A stretch of 64,000 bases of DNA from Rahnella sp. AA. Lineage in GTDB: Bacteria; Pseudomonadota; Gammaproteobacteria; Enterobacterales; Enterobacteriaceae. How positions within the stretch are numbered: the stretch's first letter is position 1; each line of letters begins with the position of its first letter. The DNA is taken from the NCBI RefSeq assembly GCF_002834385.1, contig NZ_PITQ01000006.1:1-64000 (forward strand), in the 5' to 3' direction. Below, in pieces: positions 53,324 to 63,019 of the stretch. The notes beneath the pieces are model-generated. The model did not search any database. It had not been told where the DNA came from and was given only the letters and a program-made list of their open reading frames with translations. Position numbers and translations under genes: made by a program.

Positions 53324-56300
53324 TAGCTGTACTCCCTTTGACAGAAGAAGTAAGACGGCGGTTGCCCTGAAGTGCATTTTTGCCCTCAGGCGGTGTGTTG
53401 TTGTAGGCGGCATACCAGGCCAGGCCGGTGTCGCTATTGCCAGCGGTGCCGTCAGCGTCACCGAACAGGTAAAACGCAGTGCTTCCGCTTGGAGGAATTT
53501 TGAGCATCCCGAGGAATTTGATAGCGATTTCGTTGAGTACCAGCATGAATTGTTTGCCGGTGCTGGCTGCCGGTGCCTCATCATCTTCCAGCGCATAATC
53601 ACTGCGCCAGCTGACCGGCTGCAGGGAGGTCGGATGCAGCACGGTGCCCGGTTTATCGGTATACAACAACTGGATAGTGCCGTAGGACATACTGAGCACA
53701 CTTTGCAGGCTGATCAGCGGTGCGCCATGGGTCGAACCGGGCATTTTGATCCCGGTGAGCGCCTGATAACCGTCAAAACTGTCCGCAGACCAGGCCAGCA
53801 GCAGGTAAGCATTCAGCCCCACTTTGCCCGCCAGCTCACCAGCGGTGCCGAGATTTAGCTTGAATTTCAACGCATTCCACTGCGCGGATACACCGTTCAT
53901 TTGCACATTGGTCACGACATCGAGATAACCTAATGATGCCGGGGTCACATCGGCACTGTCCGAACTGGTCAGCCCGTCCAGCTCCATTGATAACGCCTGA
54001 TAAAGGCTGCCTGCACGCGGCGTGCTCACCGCCATGTTGAAACTTATCTGGCTGCTGTCAAAAGTGAGAGCCCGGGAACCGACCGGATCGGCGGCGGTAA
54101 AGGCCATGTTCAGCCCCAGCCCGGTATAATTGAGGCCGGTGTGTGACAAGAAATCACCCTCCGGTGAGCCGAAGGAGAACAGATCAATGTTCTCCTCTTC
54201 GCCGTTAACGTCTGTTCCGCTCAGCAAGCGGAAACCCATAAAGCCACTCAGGCCAAAGCGCACGACAGAACTGACGCTATCGGTTCTGATGGTGTTCATT
54301 TCAGCAGACAGCGTTTCAACGTCACTCAGCACATTGTTATTGAACAGGAAGCTGTAATTGGCGAGGGTTTTCATGCCATAGGTGGGCTGGCCGTTATTGT
54401 TCTGGAAAGTCCCCTGCATAATGATTGAGTTGTAGTTGTTGCCGTTTTCCCCCATTGCCGTCACCGCGCTGCCAAAGATGTTATTCAGCGTCAGCTGGGT
54501 GTAGCTGGAGAAGGTTTTTACCGCCGTATTTTCAAACAACACCTTCAGGGTCAGGGTAATGAAATCGTAGTCAACGCCATAAGCGGGCTGCACGGGGCTG
54601 CCTTCGCTGGCGGTGTCATAATCGTTGTCGATGTAATAAATCAGGCCATACACCGAGCTTTGTCTGTCGATATTTATCCCACCGCCCTGCGGATCGCTTT
54701 TGATCTGGCTGATTTGAATCGCCAGATGATGCGCATAAAAACGATCCGGGTTACGGATACCAGCGGTGATACCCGCCAGATCCTGCGGCGGTTCGGCAAT
54801 TTTAGCGCGCAGGATCAGTATCCCTTTCCAGTTCGGGTCTTTCGCCAGCGCATTGAAATCATCAAAGAAGCCTTCGCCACCGGGGCTGAGGGCGTCGATA
54901 AAATAATCCTGCAACCACTGGGAAAGATTCACTATCTGACCGGGGTCTGGCGTACCGTCCCGCGTCATGGTCGGTGCAGAGAATTGTGCGGCCTGCGTCC
55001 ACTTTGAAGGGCTGGCGATCAGGTTGTGCGTCGGGTCTCCATCAGGGTCATACAGCGGCCCGTCGATCCCTTTGATGATCATGATGTTGGAATAATCGCC
55101 GTAATCAAGAGAGGTGCCGACGTCGGCCTCAATGCTCCAGCCACCGATATTCAGGCGGTTGCTGAATGTGCCGTCCGGCTGACAGAAATTTGTGCTGTTC
55201 GCCGCCACCATCATTAGCTGGTTAGTCTGAAACGCCTGTTGCAGCTCAGGTGCTGGCCGGGTGAAATTCATTTCACTCGATACCGGCGTGACAATCTGAC
55301 CCAGCAGAATTTTCTGCCAGCTTGCCAATGTGTTGTCGAGGGTCGCAATCATGCCGGACGGCGTAGTGAAGTTGACAGCTGCGGCATCATTTGCCGCCGA
55401 TGCCGCACGCATATCCTGCGTATGACATCGGGCCGACAACACTTGCCGGTTGCTGACCGAGCCAATTAACTGACGTCGGGTCGCGCCGATAATCAGCGCC
55501 TCAAAGTTGCGGCTCTGCGTCTGGTCAAAACCGTTCTTGCCATCCTGTGGCTGAAAACCGGCGTAAGGCACCATCGGGAATGCCGTCGTTCCGGCGTCCG
55601 GCAGCACATAGCCGGGATCGACATGCCCGAGCATTTGCGCATTGTTTTTCCAGACATAGCTGTCGTAACCAAACAGTGCGGCACCGTCCGGCTGGGCGGC
55701 ATAACTGTTTTGTTTATTCGCCGGAGGCAAAACCGTCATCCACGAAGTGACATAGCCCCCGGTCAGAAGGCTGTCGCCGTCACGCGGCGCACCGGTCGGG
55801 GACGCGACGGGCGGCGGAAAATCGGCCGCATACGCGCCCTGCTGTGACACAAAGCGGATGCGCGAAGCGTCAGCTGACGTGCTGCCCGGCACGACTGAGA
55901 TAAATTCATTACCGGATAGCCCGCACAGCAATTCGGTGGTTACGCCGTTAGGCCCGGCCTTCGCTGAGACCAAAAAATCGCCGTAGGGTGCAACGTGGAA
56001 ATCCACAACACCTTCGGCAATGCGGTGGCCGGCAGCAAACACCAGACCGCCGGTTTGTAAACCTTCGTCCGGCGCTAACCCGACGGGGATTAATGTGACA
56101 ACGTCACCTGAAACGGTCCGGTAAAACGAAGCTATTTTTGTGACGCTCTGGTCGTCGTTCAGCCCGGTAAACAGCAGCGATGAGCGGTTAGGGTTCTGAT
56201 TGTTAATGGTTTGCAGCGTATTCAGAGGATCAGCCGGATCGGCTGACACCTGAAAACCCAGCATGTCGGTCGGCCCGTCATCCGCGGAGCCGAGCGGCAG

Positions 56301-56963
56301 CCATTCTGAAATCAACCCGTCAAAGGCGCCATCGTGCGGGAAGATAAAATGGAAACCCCATTTCCAGGTGTTGTACAACGACAGGCGCTGGATGCGGGTA
56401 TCAAAGCCTACGCAGCCCCGCGTTACACCGTCAAAAGCCAGAACGGCGGTCAGTGCGGACACCATTTGCGGCGCGGCTGCACCGGCAAAATTCACGGCTC
56501 CATTACTGAGTGTGAAAGTGTTCCCCGACAGGCTGATCGTCATGCCGTTTTGAATAAACAACGACAGGTTTGGCAAAATATTGGCATTCGCCAGCCCCGA
56601 GGTCACGGAAGAACCGTCATAGGCCAGCCCCAAAAATATCAGCGCATTTTCTGCAGCGACCACGGCCGGATCAGGGTCTGGCAGCCACAAAATCCCGCGC
56701 GGTGAAGGCTGTTGTGCCACCTGATTTTGTACCGCTTTCACGAATGCTGCCTGCACCTGCGCGTCATCACCAAAATTCAGCAGCGACGGTGAAAATACAA
56801 AATTGCCCGCCAGGTCGATATTCGTTAATGCATCAGCCAGTTCAATGCCCTTTTCCGCTGACACAACGCCTGCGCCAGTGACAAAAGCCACTGCGCCCAC
56901 GTTTCCGCTGTCGGTGCTGGCAAGATAAAGTGACGGACTGGCAGACTGAGTAAAAAAAGCCAT
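53316..56963 (-). CDS. 1215-aa beta-rich protein of unknown function
   Basis: ATG 56963 (MAFFTQ) has GGAGG 6 bases upstream; four extra upstream codons are open but not needed. The chain is almost entirely short beta-strands with Gly/Asn/Asp turns, no signal peptide and no transmembrane helix. Late segments such as EIAIKFLGMLKIPPSGSTAF and YLFGDADGT resemble strand-turn patterns of DUF6603-type proteins, so it may share its fold with the body of the giant encoded next. Its stop overlaps the giant's start (ATGACTAA). I recognise no enzymatic motif. It is probably a partner in one complex with the giant. Confidence 0.78.
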   Translation of the reverse strand: MAFFTQSASPSLYLASTDSGNVGAVAFVTGAGVVSAEKGIELADALTNIDLAGNFVFSPSLLNFGDDAQVQAAFVKAVQNQVAQQPSPRGILWLPDPDPAVVAAENALIFLGLAYDGSSVTSGLANANILPNLSLFIQNGMTISLSGNTFTLSNGAVNFAGAAAPQMVSALTAVLAFDGVTRGCVGFDTRIQRLSLYNTWKWGFHFIFPHDGAFDGLISEWLPLGSADDGPTDMLGFQVSADPADPLNTLQTINNQNPNRSSLLFTGLNDDQSVTKIASFYRTVSGDVVTLIPVGLAPDEGLQTGGLVFAAGHRIAEGVVDFHVAPYGDFLVSAKAGPNGVTTELLCGLSGNEFISVVPGSTSADASRIRFVSQQGAYAADFPPPVASPTGAPRDGDSLLTGGYVTSWMTVLPPANKQNSYAAQPDGAALFGYDSYVWKNNAQMLGHVDPGYVLPDAGTTAFPMVPYAGFQPQDGKNGFDQTQSRNFEALIIGATRRQLIGSVSNRQVLSARCHTQDMRAASAANDAAAVNFTTPSGMIATLDNTLASWQKILLGQIVTPVSSEMNFTRPAPELQQAFQTNQLMMVAANSTNFCQPDGTFSNRLNIGGWSIEADVGTSLDYGDYSNIMIIKGIDGPLYDPDGDPTHNLIASPSKWTQAAQFSAPTMTRDGTPDPGQIVNLSQWLQDYFIDALSPGGEGFFDDFNALAKDPNWKGILILRAKIAEPPQDLAGITAGIRNPDRFYAHHLAIQISQIKSDPQGGGINIDRQSSVYGLIYYIDNDYDTASEGSPVQPAYGVDYDFITLTLKVLFENTAVKTFSSYTQLTLNNIFGSAVTAMGENGNNYNSIIMQGTFQNNNGQPTYGMKTLANYSFLFNNNVLSDVETLSAEMNTIRTDSVSSVVRFGLSGFMGFRLLSGTDVNGEEENIDLFSFGSPEGDFLSHTGLNYTGLGLNMAFTAADPVGSRALTFDSSQISFNMAVSTPRAGSLYQALSMELDGLTSSDSADVTPASLGYLDVVTNVQMNGVSAQWNALKFKLNLGTAGELAGKVGLNAYLLLAWSADSFDGYQALTGIKMPGSTHGAPLISLQSVLSMSYGTIQLLYTDKPGTVLHPTSLQPVSWRSDYALEDDEAPAASTGKQFMLVLNEIAIKFLGMLKIPPSGSTAFYLFGDADGTAGNSDTGLAWYAAYNNTPPEGKNALQGNRRLTSSVKGSTAND

Positions 56964-57005
56964 TGAACACCTCCGCAAAAAATCTGCTGTATCAAAATTT
57001 TGAAC

Positions 57006-57049
57006 GAAAAACGCCCTTCCCTGAGCCCGCTGAGGGGCAGGGAAAGGCG
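57006..57049 (-). terminator. Terminator between the 237-aa gene and the large genes
   Basis: On the minus strand CGCCTTTCCCTG pairs with CAGGGAAGGGCG (one mismatch or wobble) across a 14-base loop and is followed by TTTTTCG. It lies 12 bases after the 237-aa gene and 43 bases before the 1215-aa gene, which has no obvious promoter of its own in that space. Partial read-through would make the small protein far more abundant than the giants. Confidence 0.75.
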
Positions 57050-57060
57050 CTATTCAGGAG

Positions 57061-57774
57061 TTAAACGGTGAAAGTGTGTGTGGCTGCGAGCGAGCTTTGC
57101 TTGAGCTGTGAGTCATCGGTGGAAAAACCTGTCGCGAACAGGCCAAGGGTGTAGGTGGTTCCGCGAGTCAGCTGAATGTTATTGAGTGACACGGTGCTGC
57201 TGGCACTCGTGCTGGCTGCTGCTGCACGCCATTTTGGTTTCTGGTTATAGGAAGCTGCCTGCCCCTCCCAGATCCCAACCCAGGTATTTGACCCGGAAGG
57301 GTTAAAGCCCGGAAGTAAGGTAATTTGCGCAACCAGCGACGTAGAGCCCAGTTTTGCCACAGCGACGGTCGATTTGACCGAAGAAATATCCCCACCGCCA
57401 ATGGCCGGAACATAGGTATAAGCCACAACGTTGGAGTATTTTGACCAACTGGTAGTCAGAATAGGGCCCACCGCATAGCCGATGATGTAGGACAGCGTGG
57501 TCACATTCAATTTATCGAAAGATTGTGAGCCTGCCGGGTTGTTCCCGATAAGCGTTGTAGAATTGGACGCATCGACAGACCACGGGATTGCTTCACCTGA
57601 TTGCCAGATATATACCGTATTACCATAAGTGCTTGGCTGGTTGGCATTCGGCCCATTGTAATCAAACGTAATTTGATTCGCGCTGACGCCGTCCGGGTCG
57701 GTCGTCACAATAATATTTTGGTCTGCGGTAACGGCCGTGCTGGCAGGTATTTTCAAGATATCTTCGTATGACAT
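57061..57774 (-). CDS. 237-aa beta-sandwich protein, cytoplasmic paralogue
   Basis: ATG 57774 (MSYEDILK) has GAGG 5 bases upstream; the open TTG at 57792 is rejected. The protein has two apparent repeats of strands: NQPSTYGNTVYIWQ with IPWS, then SNTWVGIWEGQAASYNQKPKW and a C-terminal TYTLGLFATGFS. The same blocks occur in the Tat-exported protein at 58318, so the two are paralogues. It has no signal peptide and no cysteine. The family is not recognised; a fibronectin-like or lectin-like sandwich is possible. It is the first gene after an AT-rich promoter region and is followed by a terminator, consistent with high expression. Confidence 0.75.
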   Translation of the reverse strand: MSYEDILKIPASTAVTADQNIIVTTDPDGVSANQITFDYNGPNANQPSTYGNTVYIWQSGEAIPWSVDASNSTTLIGNNPAGSQSFDKLNVTTLSYIIGYAVGPILTTSWSKYSNVVAYTYVPAIGGGDISSVKSTVAVAKLGSTSLVAQITLLPGFNPSGSNTWVGIWEGQAASYNQKPKWRAAAASTSASSTVSLNNIQLTRGTTYTLGLFATGFSTDDSQLKQSSLAATHTFTV

Positions 57775-58317
57775 ATTAACCTCTATCTTCAAGCGTGATA
57801 ATAATTTACGGGCACGTCAAACATATCCATGAAGGGACGTAATGCTGGCTGAGGCACACGTAAAACAGTTAAAACATACTTATCATTTGAAAGGCCATAT
57901 GAAGTAAAGCAGGCAAAATGCGTAAATACAAATCAAGGCATAAAATAATTTATTTTAATTTAAATCATTTAAAAACAATAAATTAGATAACAACATTAGC
58001 ATGTAAATCATTGCATAATCATGCAATGCACTAGGATTAATCCTAATAAAAATCAATCATAAATCATTGATATGGCTTATGTTATTCACACATAAAAAAC
58101 CTCAAAATACCTGTCTTTTATTGCTGATTTTATTTTTTAAAATAAAAAAGCATAAATAAAAACGACCAGGAATAATTCCAATCATTTTCAAAGTGTTTTA
58201 ATTTCACTGGCGATATTACTGTTGTTTTATATCAGATTTTATTTTTCGAAAATTTAAGTAAAAAACATTTAACTCACACATTTTATCCATTTTTTAACAA
58301 ACAAAGTCTTATATGCG
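57775..58317. promoter_or_regulatory. AT-rich 543-base region with three clustered inverted repeats
   Basis: Within 62 bases lie ATTGCAT-AATC-ATGCAAT (58010-58027), the perfect 14-mer TAGGATTAATCCTA (58032-58045) and ATCAAT-N8-ATTGAT (58052-58071). The whole stretch is far more AT-rich than the genes, as expected for a silenced or tightly regulated accessory promoter (H-NS type). No gene is seen in it. It should drive the 237-aa gene and, by read-through, the large genes. Confidence 0.6.
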
Positions 58318-59124
58318 TCAGGTCGAAAAAACTGCTACGCAGGATAAAAGCCTGAGGTCACATTTTTCCGGATTCAGGTCAAAACCCCCGCTGAACAGCC
58401 CGAGAGTGTATTTTTCGCCAGCGGCTAAAGCCACACCGTTCATCCCTGCGTAACCGCTGTCCGATTCGACCTGAACCGGCGCAACCCACTTTGGCGGCAC
58501 CGTGTAGGACGCCGCGCTGCCCTGCCAGATGCCAATCCAGCTTTTCGATGACCTGGCCTGAAAGCCGGGTAAAAACGCGAAGTAGCAAGCTAATGACGTA
58601 CTTCCCACATAACGGGGTTCGATACAGCATCCCGACTGCGCCACCTCACGATTTTCAATCCCGCCGGTTCCCGGGGGAATGTAAGCACAGGCAACGACGT
58701 TGGAATAATCTGACCAGCCGGAGTCTGATACCGCCGGAGCCAGCGAATAACCTAAAATGTACGCATTCGTGGAGATCTCGACATTCTCGATATTTTGATC
58801 TCCGGCAGGGGCATTGAGCAATACGGGAGCACCGTTTTGTGCCGGACGGCTCCAGGGAATGGTGTCAGCCGACACTTCCCACAGATAAACCTGATTTCCA
58901 TAGAGATTGGGCTGGTTACCGCTGAGGGTAAGATAACTAAAGTTCAGCAAATTGCCGGTCACCAGGTTGATCACCAGCGATGTACTTTGTTGCTGGATTT
59001 GCGTGAACTGCAATGAAACAGAAGCGGCAATGCTCGCCGGATGCCCCTTTCCTCTTGCCGGCCTGTCCAGCGATAACATCGCCAACGTTGCTACACTACC
59101 TGCCAAAAATTGCCGCCGGTTCAT
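58318..59124 (-). CDS. Tat-exported 268-aa paralogue of the 237-aa protein
   Basis: ATG 59124 is chosen because GGAGG lies 7 bases upstream and it yields a proper twin-arginine signal, MNRRQFLAGSVATLAMLSL; the upstream ATG 59178 has no spacing for a ribosome-binding site. After the signal, the mature domain repeats the blocks of the 237-aa protein: NQPNLYGNQVYLWE, TIPWS, KSWIGIWQGSAASYTVPPKW and KYTLGLFSGGFD. It has several Cys (a CC pair in SGCCIEP, plus CACY... style singles) absent from the cytoplasmic paralogue, consistent with disulfides in the periplasm. Tat export implies folding before transport. Role unknown. Confidence 0.78.
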   Translation of the reverse strand: MNRRQFLAGSVATLAMLSLDRPARGKGHPASIAASVSLQFTQIQQQSTSLVINLVTGNLLNFSYLTLSGNQPNLYGNQVYLWEVSADTIPWSRPAQNGAPVLLNAPAGDQNIENVEISTNAYILGYSLAPAVSDSGWSDYSNVVACAYIPPGTGGIENREVAQSGCCIEPRYVGSTSLACYFAFLPGFQARSSKSWIGIWQGSAASYTVPPKWVAPVQVESDSGYAGMNGVALAAGEKYTLGLFSGGFDLNPEKCDLRLLSCVAVFST

Positions 59125-59233
59125 GATATTGCCTCCGTTGCTAAAGGAACCTCCTGAGTATTGCAGAATTTCATCCACCCTATTTTTTCAGAACGTCGTT
59201 TTTCACCAGCCACGCGAAGTGAACACATTTTTT

Positions 59234-59251
59234 GTATCAGCAAACTAGTTC
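59234..59251 (+). promoter_or_regulatory. Trp-operator-like site upstream of mtr
   Basis: GTATCAGCAAACTAGTTC matches the TrpR consensus half AACTAGTNC at 8-9 of 9 positions and the other half at about 5 of 9. It lies 155 bases before the mtr start, ahead of a TATATT -10-like word at 59280-59285. In E. coli mtr is repressed by TrpR and activated by TyrR; a TyrR box could not be identified with confidence. Confidence 0.5.
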
Positions 59252-59404
59252 AAAGGTGTACAACTTTGTCTTGATGCACTATATTGCCGCGCTCAGGACC
59301 AAAAACTCAGCATAAAAATAGGGTTTCAGGTCATTTTTCATACTTAATCTTTTACAGCCATTCTTCAAACGAATCGTGATAAAAGCCACGCGAGGAACCG
59401 CACT

Positions 59405-60649
59405 ATGGCGACGCTTTCCGTGACCGCCCCGCAACGTTCTGTTCTGGGCGGCGCAATGATTATCGGTGGAACCATCATTGGCGCAGGAATGTTCTCCCTG
59501 CCGGTGGTGATGTCCGGCGCCTGGTTTTTCTGGTCAGTGGCTGCCCTGGTTTTCACCTGGTTCTGTATGCTGCACTCCGGTCTGATGATCCTGGAGGCTA
59601 ACCTGAACTATCCGGTAGGGTCGAGTTTCAACACCGTGACCGGCGATTTGCTGGGGAAAAACTGGAATCGCCTGAACGGCATCACGATTGCTTTCGTCCT
59701 GTATATTCTGACGTACGCCTATATTTCCGCCAGCGGTTCGGTGATTACGCATACCCTGCGCGAGATGTCTGTCAGCTTTTCACCGCGCCTTGGCGGGCTG
59801 CTGACCGCGCTGGCCGTCGCCTTTATCGTCTGGCTCAGTACCCGGGCTGTCAGCCGTATGACCGCCATCGTGCTGGGTGCCAAGATCATCGCGTTTTTCC
59901 TGACATTTGGCAGCCTGCTGTGGCATATCAAACCGGTCAATCTGCTCAACAGCGTTGAGCTTAATCCGCGTTATGCACCGTATGTTCTGGCAACGCTACC
60001 TTTTTGCCTCGCGTCATTTGGCTATCACGGCAACGTCCCCAGCCTGATGAAGTACTACGGCAAAAACCCGCTGATCATTAAGAAATGCCTGCTGCTGGGT
60101 ACACTGATGGCGCTCGGTCTGTATATCATCTGGATGCTGGGTACGATGGGGAACATTCCGCGCCCGGCGTTTATCGGTATCGCTGAACGGGGTGGCAATA
60201 TTGATGTGCTGGTGCAGTCACTGAGCCAGATTATCCACAGTGAGGGGCTGGATTTACTGCTGACGATTTTTTCAAACTTCGCTGTCGCCTGCTCGTTTTT
60301 AGGCGTAACCCTTGGATTATTCGACTATCTGGCCGACCTGTTCAAATTCGACGACAGCCGCACCGGACGTTTCAAAACCGCACTGGTGACGTTTGTTCCG
60401 CCCATTATCGGCGGCGTGATGTATCCCGACGGTTTTATTTATGCCATTGGTTTTGCCGGCCTCGCGGCAACCGTCTGGGCGGTCATTGTGCCCGCACTGA
60501 TGGCGCGGGCATCACGCCAGCGCTTCGGCAGCCCGCGATACCGCGTATGGGGTGGAAACAAAATGATTGCGCTGGTGCTGCTTTTTGGCGGGCTCAATGC
60601 GGTGGTACATATTCTGTCGAGCCTGAATTTACTGCCGGTTTACCACTAG
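59405..60649 (+). CDS. mtr: Tryptophan-specific permease Mtr
   Basis: A 414-aa, 11-span inner-membrane tryptophan:H+ symporter of the aromatic amino acid transporter family (HAAAP). It follows E. coli Mtr nearly block for block: [20 protein letters not shown] near the N-terminus, [32 protein letters not shown] and the C-terminal [18 protein letters not shown] precedes the ATG. It stands alone, divergent from the Tat-protein gene, and marks the return to ordinary chromosome. Confidence 0.95.
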   Translation: MATLSVTAPQRSVLGGAMIIGGTIIGAGMFSLPVVMSGAWFFWSVAALVFTWFCMLHSGLMILEANLNYPVGSSFNTVTGDLLGKNWNRLNGITIAFVLYILTYAYISASGSVITHTLREMSVSFSPRLGGLLTALAVAFIVWLSTRAVSRMTAIVLGAKIIAFFLTFGSLLWHIKPVNLLNSVELNPRYAPYVLATLPFCLASFGYHGNVPSLMKYYGKNPLIIKKCLLLGTLMALGLYIIWMLGTMGNIPRPAFIGIAERGGNIDVLVQSLSQIIHSEGLDLLLTIFSNFAVACSFLGVTLGLFDYLADLFKFDDSRTGRFKTALVTFVPPIIGGVMYPDGFIYAIGFAGLAATVWAVIVPALMARASRQRFGSPRYRVWGGNKMIALVLLFGGLNAVVHILSSLNLLPVYH

Positions 60650-60667
60650 CGTGAACGGCCCGGCAAA

Positions 60668-61255
60668 TCAGCCCAAATCGGTATTCGCGTTCAGCGGTTC
60701 GCCTGTCGCGTAGAACTGGCCACCGGCGATGTAATGCAGGCTACGCAAGGAAGGGTCGGCATCTTCAAAATGCCAGTGCCCCTCTTTGAAAACGCGGGTA
60801 TCGGCCCAGGCGCCAACAATCTCACCAATAAATAAATCATGCGCCTGCTGGTTGTGCGGTTCCGGAATCAGCCGGCACGCCAGCCAGGCGGTGCACCCTG
60901 CCACAAACGGTAAATTCCCCTGGCCTTCCATGCGGAACAACTCCGCGCCGCAATGTTGCAGTTTGTCCGGATCGGTTCTCAACGTTCGGTTGCCCAGATC
61001 GTACGTCATTTGCAACTGTGCCACTGTTGGCACCTGAATCACGAAAGTGCCGCTTTGCTCAATCAGTTCGCGGGTTCTGGCAATTTTATCCAGCACAACG
61101 GTCAGTTTTGCCGGTTTGAAATCCAGCCCGCATACCCATGAGGCGGACATTACGTTGTCTGTGCCCGCGTGATGTGCAGAAACCAGCGCGGTAGTCCCGT
61201 GGTTGATCAGGCGGTAAGCTTTTTCCAGTTCGACAGGCGCAAATTGTTGAGTCAT
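60668..61255 (-). CDS. Flavin reductase-like domain protein
   Basis: A 195-aa protein of the FMN-binding split-barrel (flavin reductase) type. Blocks such as LVSAHHAGTDNVMSASWV and PAKLTVVLDKIARTRELIEQ match the family's FMN-binding strand order. It probably reduces flavin or binds FMN for a partner oxygenase, but none is adjacent. Convergent with mtr, with 18 bases between stops, and downstream of the sit operon on the same strand. Confidence 0.82.
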   Translation of the reverse strand: MTQQFAPVELEKAYRLINHGTTALVSAHHAGTDNVMSASWVCGLDFKPAKLTVVLDKIARTRELIEQSGTFVIQVPTVAQLQMTYDLGNRTLRTDPDKLQHCGAELFRMEGQGNLPFVAGCTAWLACRLIPEPHNQQAHDLFIGEIVGAWADTRVFKEGHWHFEDADPSLRSLHYIAGGQFYATGEPLNANTDLG

Positions 61256-61313
61256 CAGAGTCTCTCAGTAAAGGGGATGCGACGGGCAGCATCGCAAAAC
61301 AGCGGCTGAAGTA

Positions 61314-62168
61314 CTACGCATTCGGTGCGACCCGCCGGGCGTTGGCCGTTTTACGCAACAGATTAACCCCCAGCGCCAGCAGGAATATCACGGCCTGAAT
61401 CAGGACGATTGCCGGACCGGTCGCCGCATCAATATAAAAACTGATAAAGGTGCCGGAAACGGCCGCGATAAGTGACGCCGTCACGGAAACCATCAGCATT
61501 TTAGGCAAGGTTTTGCACAACAAAAAGGCCGTGATCCCGGGTGTGATCAGCATCGCGACCACCAGCACCACACCCACTGCCTGAAGCGCGGCAACAATGG
61601 TCAGCGCCAGCATGCACAGCAACGCATAATGATAGAAACGCACGGGCAGACCGATCACTTTTGCCTGCACAGGATCGAAGCAGAACAGCATCAGATCTTT
61701 GAATTTGAGGATAATCAGCATCGTCACCACGGCAGCAATAATCAGCGTTTGCAGCATTTCACCGTCCGTCACGCCAAGCACATTACCAAACAGTATATGG
61801 CTGAGATGTTGCTCCGTATTGACCCGCGAGAACAGCACCAGACCGGCAGCAAACATCCCGGAGAAAACAATCCCCATTACCGAATCTTCTTTTACGCGGC
61901 AATGTTCTTTAATGAACCCCGTGGCAACAGCGCAAAACAGGCCTGAACCAAATGCCCCTATCACCAGCGGGATCCCCGCCAGATACGCCAGTACCACGCC
62001 GGGCAGCACCGCGTGCGAAATCGCATCCCCCATCAGCGACCAGCCTTTGAGCACCAGAAAACAGGAGAAAATCGCGCAGACTATGCTGGTCGCCATTGCC
62101 GTCACTAACGCCCGCTGCATGAAGCCGAAACTTACCGGCTCCATCAACACATCCATCCAGGCCATCAT
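61314..62168 (-). CDS. sitD: Manganese/iron ABC transporter permease SitD (YfeD)
   Basis: A 284-aa membrane permease of the ABC-3 (metal) family with eight or nine spans. The [20 protein letters not shown] segment is the family signature. It is paralogous to sitC upstream. Its start overlaps the sitC stop by 4 bases (ATGA). As part of SitABCD/YfeABCD it imports Mn2+ and Fe2+. Confidence 0.93.
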   Translation of the reverse strand: MMAWMDVLMEPVSFGFMQRALVTAMATSIVCAIFSCFLVLKGWSLMGDAISHAVLPGVVLAYLAGIPLVIGAFGSGLFCAVATGFIKEHCRVKEDSVMGIVFSGMFAAGLVLFSRVNTEQHLSHILFGNVLGVTDGEMLQTLIIAAVVTMLIILKFKDLMLFCFDPVQAKVIGLPVRFYHYALLCMLALTIVAALQAVGVVLVVAMLITPGITAFLLCKTLPKMLMVSVTASLIAAVSGTFISFYIDAATGPAIVLIQAVIFLLALGVNLLRKTANARRVAPNA

Positions 62169-63019
62169 GCGCGGCTCCGGCGTTTAATTAGCAACAGGTT
62201 CACCAGCCACCCATGTTTCGGCGCGAACAGAAACGCCAGCAGGAAAACGGTCGTTTGCAGGCAGACAATCACCCCGCCAGTTGCACCATCGAGATAGTAG
62301 CTGAGCCACGCACCGGCAGCGCTGGTGACTGCACCGATAATCACCGAAATGATCAGCACACGGGAGAACCGGTCAGAGAGCAAATACGCCGTCGCACCGG
62401 GCGTGATAACCATCGCGATCACCAAAATCGCACCGACAGTTTGTAATGCCGCCACGCTGCAAGCGCTGAAAATGGTGAAAAAAATAATTTTTAGCTTCAG
62501 GGGGGAAAGGCCCACTGACACGGCGTGTGCTTCGTCAAAAAATACCGCCAGCAGGTCGCGCCAGACAGCACAAAGCACCAGCATGGAAATGCCGACAATA
62601 ATCTGCACCTGCAAGATATCCGCATCATCAATGCCTAAAATATTGCCAAAGAGAATCGACTGTACGTTGACCGAGGTTGGATTCAGCGACACCAGCAACA
62701 GGCCAAGGGCGAAAAACGTAGAGAATACAAAACCAATGATCGCGTCTTCACGCAGTTTGGTGAAGTGGCGCAAAAGCGTCATGGAAAAAGCCGCCAGAAT
62801 GCCGGTCCCGAAGGCGCCGATGGCATACGGAAACCCCAGTGCATAAGCCCCCGCCACTCCCGGAACCACCGAATGCGACAGCGCATCGCCCATCAGCGAC
62901 CAGCCCTTAAGCATCAGATACGCAGACAAAAATGCACACACTGCGCCAACCCCGGCACTGACCCAGATGGCTTTTACCATGTAATTGTACTGAAACGGCT
63001 CCAGCAGAAGGTCTGTCAT
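62165..63019 (-). CDS. sitC: Manganese/iron ABC transporter permease SitC (YfeC)
   Basis: A 284-aa ABC-3 permease with the same [19 protein letters not shown] signature as SitD. SitC and SitD form the heterodimeric membrane channel. It overlaps both neighbours by 4 bases, so the sit genes are translated as a coupled unit. Confidence 0.93.
   Translation of the reverse strand: MTDLLLEPFQYNYMVKAIWVSAGVGAVCAFLSAYLMLKGWSLMGDALSHSVVPGVAGAYALGFPYAIGAFGTGILAAFSMTLLRHFTKLREDAIIGFVFSTFFALGLLLVSLNPTSVNVQSILFGNILGIDDADILQVQIIVGISMLVLCAVWRDLLAVFFDEAHAVSVGLSPLKLKIIFFTIFSACSVAALQTVGAILVIAMVITPGATAYLLSDRFSRVLIISVIIGAVTSAAGAWLSYYLDGATGGVIVCLQTTVFLLAFLFAPKHGWLVNLLLIKRRSRA

Noticed and set aside
53324-53701. 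N-terminal extension of the giant protein frame upstream of MTKNPP
   Set aside because: The extension is Cys/Pro-rich and unlike a protein, overlaps the 1215-aa gene, and ATG 53323 gives the classic overlapping coupled start.
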